Assembly: GCA_031395645.1 (NCBI GenBank)
Contig: JANNJM010000070.1
Span: forward strand, 1-43,109
Origin: SHZI01 sp031395645
GTDB taxonomy: Bacteria > Pseudomonadota > Gammaproteobacteria > Steroidobacterales > GCA-2729495
Reading direction: 5' to 3'
DNA length: 43,109 nucleotides
The notes beneath the pieces were generated by a model. The model worked only from the letters and a program-made list of their open reading frames with translations, did no database searches and was not told the origin of the DNA. The position numbers were made by a program, and so were the translations under genes. Below, piece after piece: positions 39,084 to 43,109 of this stretch; position 1 is the first letter of the stretch; every line of letters begins with the position of its first letter.

Positions 39084-42000
39084 ATGCGCTGATCGATCTC
39101 TGCGTCAGTCGCAGCCGCGCCGTGCTGGTGGCGCTCGTGGTGTTGCTGTTCGCAGGCGGCGCCGCGTACCGCGGCGTGCCGAAAGAAGCCCAGCCCGACG
39201 TCGACTTTCCGTACATCAGCGTAGAGGTCCTGCTGGACGGCGTCGCCGCAGAAGACTCCGAGCGGTTGCTGGTGCGCCCCCTCGAGCAGCAGCTGCGCAA
39301 TCTCGAGGGCCTGAAGGAAATGGTCGCCTCGGCGACGGAAAACCGGGCTTCGGTCACCCTGGAATTCGGGCCAGAGGTCGACGTGGACAAGGCCCTGACG
39401 GACGTGCGCGAGCGCGTCGACCAGGCGCGGGCGGAACTCCCTGAGGATGCCCGCGAACCCACCGTCAATGAAGTGAAGTTCTCACAATTCGATCCGATGC
39501 TCGTGATCAATCTCGGCGGCAACCTGCCCGAACGAGCGATGAATGGCTTTGCGAGGGACCTCAAGGACCGGCTGCAGTCCGTCGATGGCGTGCTCGAAGT
39601 CAACCTCGTCGGCATCCGCCAGGAAATCCTCGAGATCGTCGTCAACCCCCTTAACCTGGAGAGCTACGGCCTCTCCCCCGCCGACGTGCTGAACTTCGTC
39701 CAGCGCAACAACCGGCTGGTCGCTGCCGGCTCACTGCAGTCCGAGCAGGGCCGTTTCGCCGTCAAGGTGCCGGGCATCATCGAATCGCCGGAGGACGTGC
39801 TGGGACTGCCAATCAAGGTGGACGGCGAGCGCGTCGTCCATTTCCGGGACATTGCGGAAGTGCATCGCACCTTCAAGGATCCCGAGAGTTACGCACGCCT
39901 CAATGGCGAGCCCGCGGTTGGCATCCGCGTCGTCAAGCGCAACGGCTCCAACATCCTCAACGTGGTGGCCGCCGCCAAAGTGGCCGTTGCCGAGGCGCAG
40001 AAGAGCTGGCCGCCAGGGCTTTCGCTGACCTATAGCCGCGACAAGTCGGTGTATGTCCGCGAGGACATCAGCCAGCTGGTCAACGACGTGGTCGTCGCGG
40101 TACTGATGGTCGTAATCTGCCTTATCGGCATCCTTGGGCTGCAAAACGCGCTCCTCGCGGGTATCTCCATCCCCGGCTCGTTCGCGGCAGCCTTTGTGCT
40201 GATCGCCGTCACGGGCATGACCATGAACATGGTCGTGTTTTTCGGACTCATCATGTCGGTGGGCCTGGTGGTGGACGGCGCGATCGTGGTCGTTGAACTG
40301 GCCGACCGGCGCATGGCCGAAGGCCTGCATCGCGAGGTGGCTTATTCTGAGGCGGCCAAGCGCATGGCCTGGCCCATCTTTTCATCCATTGCCGCCACCA
40401 TCGTGGCCTTCCTGCCGCTGGTGTTCTGGCCGGGCATCATCGGCAATTTTCTGCGCTACATGCCGATCGTACTCATCTATACGCTGGCGGCGTCCCTCGT
40501 GATCGCCATGTTCGTGGTGCCGGCCCTGGGCGCAGTCTTCGGGCGCAGCGGCCACCTCACTCCGGAAACGCGCCGCCAGCTGGGCCTCGCAGAATCTGGC
40601 GATCTGGGCCAGCTAACCGGCTGGACCAGGCGGTACCTGCGGGTGGTGACGGCCGCCATCGATCGGCCCTGGATTACTGCAGGCGGCGTCACCGGCCTGC
40701 TGCTCGGCGTGTTCGCGGCCTACCTGGCGCTCGGCCGCGGCGTCACTCTGTTTCCGGATGTCGATCCGGAACAGGGCAGCGTGGATGTCCGGGCGCGCGG
40801 CGACCTGTCAACACAGGAAAAGGACCGGCTGGTACGCCTCGTGGAAGCGCGGGTTTACGGTGTCGCCGGCATCAAGCACGTTTACGTCTCGTCGGGCGCC
40901 GGCAACAAGGGCGCCTCGCCCGACCAGATTGGCTCCATCAGCCTGAACTTCGAGAACTGGCGCGAGCGGCGTCCGGCCGGCCAGATCATCGCGGAGATCC
41001 GGGAACGGACCAGCGACATTGCCGGCATCGTCATCGAGCCACGGTTGCCGCAGGAGGGCCCGATCCAGGGCAAACCGCTGAACATCGAAGCGTCGGCACA
41101 ATCCCTGGAGGCACTGCGCGATGCCGTCAGCAAGCTGCGCGAATTCGTTGCGACGATTCCGGGGGTGATCAACGCCGAGGACACGCGGCCCCTGCCGGGC
41201 ATCGAGTGGCGCATGCAGGTCGATCGTGCGCAGGCCGCCAAGTTTGGCGCTGACGTGTCACTGGTGGGCAACATCATTCAGCTCGTTACGAACGGCATCA
41301 AACTGGGTACCTACCGCCCCGACGATTCGGACGAGGAGATCGACATCCGCGTGCGCTTTCCGTCGGATGATCGCAGCCTCGACAAACTGGCTGCCCTGCG
41401 CATCCCCACCAAGTCCGGCAACGTTCCGATGGGTAGTTTCGTCTCCAGGAAACCCGCCGAGGCGACGCGCACGATCATGCGCACTGACATGCGCCGCACG
41501 ATGCTCGTGCAGGCAGACCTCGAGAAGGGCGTGCTGATCGAACCCGTCCTGGACCAGGTGCGGGCCGCCCTGCCCACCCTCGGCCTGGACTCCAGCGTGC
41601 AACTCCGCTTCAAGGGCGGCGCGCAGGATCAGAAGGAAGCTGCGAGCTTCCTGAGCAAGGCCTTCCTGGTGGGCCTGGGGCTCATCGCCCTGATCCTGGT
41701 TGCCGAGTTCAACAGTCTCTTCCAGCCACTGCTCGTGCTGACGGCCGTGGTGTTCTCGACGGGCGGGGTGCTGCTCGGCCTGATGGTGACCGGCCGGCCC
41801 TTCAGTCTGGTGAACTGCGGCATCGGCACGATTGCCCTGGCCGGCATCATCGTCAATAACAACATCGTGCTGATTGACACCTACAACAAGCTGCGCGAAG
41901 CGGGCATGGCAGCCCGCGAAGCCATCCTGCGCACTTGTGCGCTCAGGCTGCGCCCGGTGCTGCTGACCAAGGTGGTGATGATCCTTGGCCTGCTGCCGAT

Positions 42001-42277
42001 GGCCCTCAAACTCAACATCGATATTCTCGGGCGCCAGGTGTTCTTCGGCGGGCCGAGCGGTCAGTGGTGGGCCGAGATGGCCACCGTGATCATTGGCGGG
42101 CTGATCTTCGCGTCGATCCTCACGCTGGTCCTCACGCCGAGCATCCTGATGATCGAGGCACGGGTCGGCGCCTGGTTCGCGGCCCGGCGTGTAGGAGCGC
42201 CTTCAGGCGCGATCCCCTCCGGCGCGATCCCCTCCGGCGCGCTCCCCTCCGGCAATTTTCAGAAGGATCGCGCCTGA
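39080..42277 (+). CDS. RND (HAE1/AcrB-family) efflux transporter
   Basis: A 1065-aa proton-driven exporter with 12 membrane segments and two large periplasmic loops. Motifs: 'MNALIDLCVSRSRAVLVALV' at the N-terminus, 'GVPKEAQPDVDFPYISVEVL', the TM4 acidic motif 'SVGLVVDGAIVVVELADRRM' near residue 400, and 'IALAGIIVNNNIVLIDTYNK' near 920. The substrate may be drugs, metabolites or lipids; the HAE1 group is broad. The last 29 residues (VGAPSGA, IPSG repeats, to FQKDRA) are encoded by the REP element at 42191-42289, in phase, so the native end was probably near 'AARR'. It is coupled to the adaptor gene. Confidence 0.92.
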   Translation: MNALIDLCVSRSRAVLVALVVLLFAGGAAYRGVPKEAQPDVDFPYISVEVLLDGVAAEDSERLLVRPLEQQLRNLEGLKEMVASATENRASVTLEFGPEVDVDKALTDVRERVDQARAELPEDAREPTVNEVKFSQFDPMLVINLGGNLPERAMNGFARDLKDRLQSVDGVLEVNLVGIRQEILEIVVNPLNLESYGLSPADVLNFVQRNNRLVAAGSLQSEQGRFAVKVPGIIESPEDVLGLPIKVDGERVVHFRDIAEVHRTFKDPESYARLNGEPAVGIRVVKRNGSNILNVVAAAKVAVAEAQKSWPPGLSLTYSRDKSVYVREDISQLVNDVVVAVLMVVICLIGILGLQNALLAGISIPGSFAAAFVLIAVTGMTMNMVVFFGLIMSVGLVVDGAIVVVELADRRMAEGLHREVAYSEAAKRMAWPIFSSIAATIVAFLPLVFWPGIIGNFLRYMPIVLIYTLAASLVIAMFVVPALGAVFGRSGHLTPETRRQLGLAESGDLGQLTGWTRRYLRVVTAAIDRPWITAGGVTGLLLGVFAAYLALGRGVTLFPDVDPEQGSVDVRARGDLSTQEKDRLVRLVEARVYGVAGIKHVYVSSGAGNKGASPDQIGSISLNFENWRERRPAGQIIAEIRERTSDIAGIVIEPRLPQEGPIQGKPLNIEASAQSLEALRDAVSKLREFVATIPGVINAEDTRPLPGIEWRMQVDRAQAAKFGADVSLVGNIIQLVTNGIKLGTYRPDDSDEEIDIRVRFPSDDRSLDKLAALRIPTKSGNVPMGSFVSRKPAEATRTIMRTDMRRTMLVQADLEKGVLIEPVLDQVRAALPTLGLDSSVQLRFKGGAQDQKEAASFLSKAFLVGLGLIALILVAEFNSLFQPLLVLTAVVFSTGGVLLGLMVTGRPFSLVNCGIGTIALAGIIVNNNIVLIDTYNKLREAGMAAREAILRTCALRLRPVLLTKVVMILGLLPMALKLNIDILGRQVFFGGPSGQWWAEMATVIIGGLIFASILTLVLTPSILMIEARVGAWFAARRVGAPSGAIPSGAIPSGALPSGNFQKDRA

Positions 42278-42289
42278 AGGCGCTCCTAC
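42191..42289. repeat. GTAG-headed REP pair with internal 15-bp tandem repeats
   Basis: The forward unit at 42191-42212 and inverted unit at about 42268-42289 flank an expanded loop. The loop holds three tandem copies of a 15-bp motif (GCGCGATCCCCTCCG, third copy GCGCGCTCCCCTCCG). Fifteen is a multiple of three, so the RND reading frame passes through intact as repeated IPSGA/LPSG and ends at the TGA (42275-42277) in the right arm. Confidence 0.92.
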
Positions 42290-42305
42290 AAGGCACACTT
42301 ACCGC

Positions 42306-43097
42306 ATGTCTGCCGTCATCACGCTCACCACTGACTTCGGCCTGAAGGGACCCTTCGTCGGCGTGATGAAGGGGGCCATCCTGGCCCGCCTGCCCGGCGC
42401 CCAGATCGTCGATCTTACCCACGATATTCCCGTGCACTGGCCTATCGAGGCCGGCTTCTGGCTGGCGCGCTCCTATCATTACTTCCCCGCTGGCACGGTG
42501 CACGTCGCCATCGTGGACCCGGGCGTGGGCACGGCCCGCAGCATCATCGCAGGCGAGCACGACGGTCATCTGTTCCTGGGACCGGACAACGGCCTGCTGC
42601 AACCCGTGCTTGGGTCCGTCCCCGCAAACTGTCACCGCCTGAGCGAAACCTGGCGCCAGCAGCAGGGCTGGCCAAGTCCAAGCAGCACCTTTCACGGCCG
42701 GGACATCTTCGTGCCGCTCGCCGCCGAACTCGCCGCCGGGCACTTACACATCCGGGAGATCGGCCCGCCAGCCGGCGAACTCATTCCGTCACTGCAGGAA
42801 GAGCCACAAGCGGGGTCCCACGAAGTGCGTGGTACCGTGATTTCGATTGATAACTTCGGCAACCTGATCACCAACATCGACGCCGCGCTGGTGGCGGGCT
42901 TCCGCAAACCGGAGGTGCTCGCTGCCGGGCACCGCCTCCCGCTGCGCCGGACTTACGGCGACGTGCAACCCGGTGAGTTCCTCGCGCTGATCAACTCATT
43001 CGGTGTACTGGAAATCGCCAGGGCGGAAGGCAGCGCCGCCGAGTCGCTCGGCCTCGGCCGGGGCGCACCCATCCGCGTGCTGAACGCGACGAAGTAG
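42306..43097 (+). CDS. SAM hydroxide adenosyltransferase (DUF62 / chlorinase-fluorinase-like family)
   Basis: A 263-aa enzyme of the SAM-dependent halogenase fold. The Asp-Arg-His triad of the hydrolytic (non-halogenating) members is present with the usual spacing: Asp71 and Arg78 in 'VDPGVGTAR', His130 in 'TFHGRDIF'. N-terminal 'ITLTTDFGLKGPFVGVMKG' and C-terminal 'GTVISIDNFGNLITNI' are also typical. It splits S-adenosylmethionine into adenosine and methionine using water or hydroxide. It starts at ATG 42306. The stop TAG (43095-43097) is within the GTAG head of another REP unit. It lies 28 bases after the RND gene and may be co-transcribed. Confidence 0.92.
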   Translation: MSAVITLTTDFGLKGPFVGVMKGAILARLPGAQIVDLTHDIPVHWPIEAGFWLARSYHYFPAGTVHVAIVDPGVGTARSIIAGEHDGHLFLGPDNGLLQPVLGSVPANCHRLSETWRQQQGWPSPSSTFHGRDIFVPLAAELAAGHLHIREIGPPAGELIPSLQEEPQAGSHEVRGTVISIDNFGNLITNIDAALVAGFRKPEVLAAGHRLPLRRTYGDVQPGEFLALINSFGVLEIARAEGSAAESLGLGRGAPIRVLNATK

Positions 43098-43109
43098 GAG
43101 CGCCTTGAG
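43094..43109 (+). repeat. GTAG-headed REP unit, truncated by the window end
   Basis: The sequence GTAGGAGCGCCTTGAG begins a further unit. The first 13 bases match the consensus. Its TAG is the stop codon of the SAM hydroxide adenosyltransferase gene. The rest lies outside the window. Confidence 0.7.

Overview
The window is GC-rich (roughly two thirds G+C by eye) and densely coded. Genes are short-spaced and often translationally coupled (ATGA, TGATG, TTGA or GTGA overlaps). Gene content and GTAG-headed REP-like palindromes point to a gammaproteobacterium. A Steroidobacter/Nevskia/Xanthomonas-type relative is my guess; no rRNA or other taxonomic marker is present to confirm it. I see no tRNA, rRNA, CRISPR, IS element or prophage.

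Layout. 1-4.9 kb: AhpD-like enzyme, 2OG-Fe(II) oxygenase-like protein, NnrU membrane protein, GPH-type transporter, and a stomatin-like QmcA/NfeD pair. 4.9-8 kb: two-gene operon of a 4-hydroxybutyryl-CoA dehydratase-like flavoprotein and an aldehyde dehydrogenase. 8-11.2 kb: Tat-exported IorB-type molybdenum hydroxylase large subunit coupled to a SUMF1-fold lipoprotein. 11.3-14.7 kb: drug-type MFS pump, DUF1330 protein, a frameshifted Tat-signal gene, macrodomain deacetylase, small membrane protein and a HigB/HigA-like toxin-antitoxin pair. 14.9-18.5 kb: GntR regulator divergent from a nitrilase-superfamily protein whose nucleophile position is Ser, then TetR and an aldo/keto reductase. 18.5-20.8 kb: MFS transporter and rhomboid protease.

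20.9-30 kb is the most unusual part: two convergent operons, each led by a DMSO-reductase-family molybdoenzyme. The plus-strand operon couples a 4Fe-4S/bis-MGD oxidoreductase to a complete OpuC-like ABC importer. The minus-strand operon encodes a pyrogallol-transhydroxylase-like large subunit with an N-terminal SCP2 lipid-binding domain, an iron-sulfur/CnaB subunit that appears to have lost all four ligands of one cluster, and an NmrA-type SDR. 30-33.7 kb is a patchy, less GC-rich segment with an inverted pair of paralogous coiled-coil proteins around a DUF4136 lipoprotein, an unrecognised gene and a solitary PemK-like toxin. 33.8-37.8 kb: VOC protein coupled to a TorD-type chaperone, then moeA, HiPIP and a TonB-domain protein. 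37.9-43.1 kb: MFP-RND efflux pair and a SAM hydroxide adenosyltransferase.

How it works together. Three catalytic molybdoenzymes, a TorD chaperone, MoeA (Mo insertion) and HiPIP (electron carrier) make this a molybdoenzyme-rich accessory region, probably for oxidation, dehydroxylation or hydroxyl transfer on organic and possibly hydrophobic substrates. Transporters and dehydrogenases surround them. No substrate can be proved from sequence alone. A GTAG-headed repeat recurs at gene ends, where it supplies stop codons or encodes short C-terminal tails.
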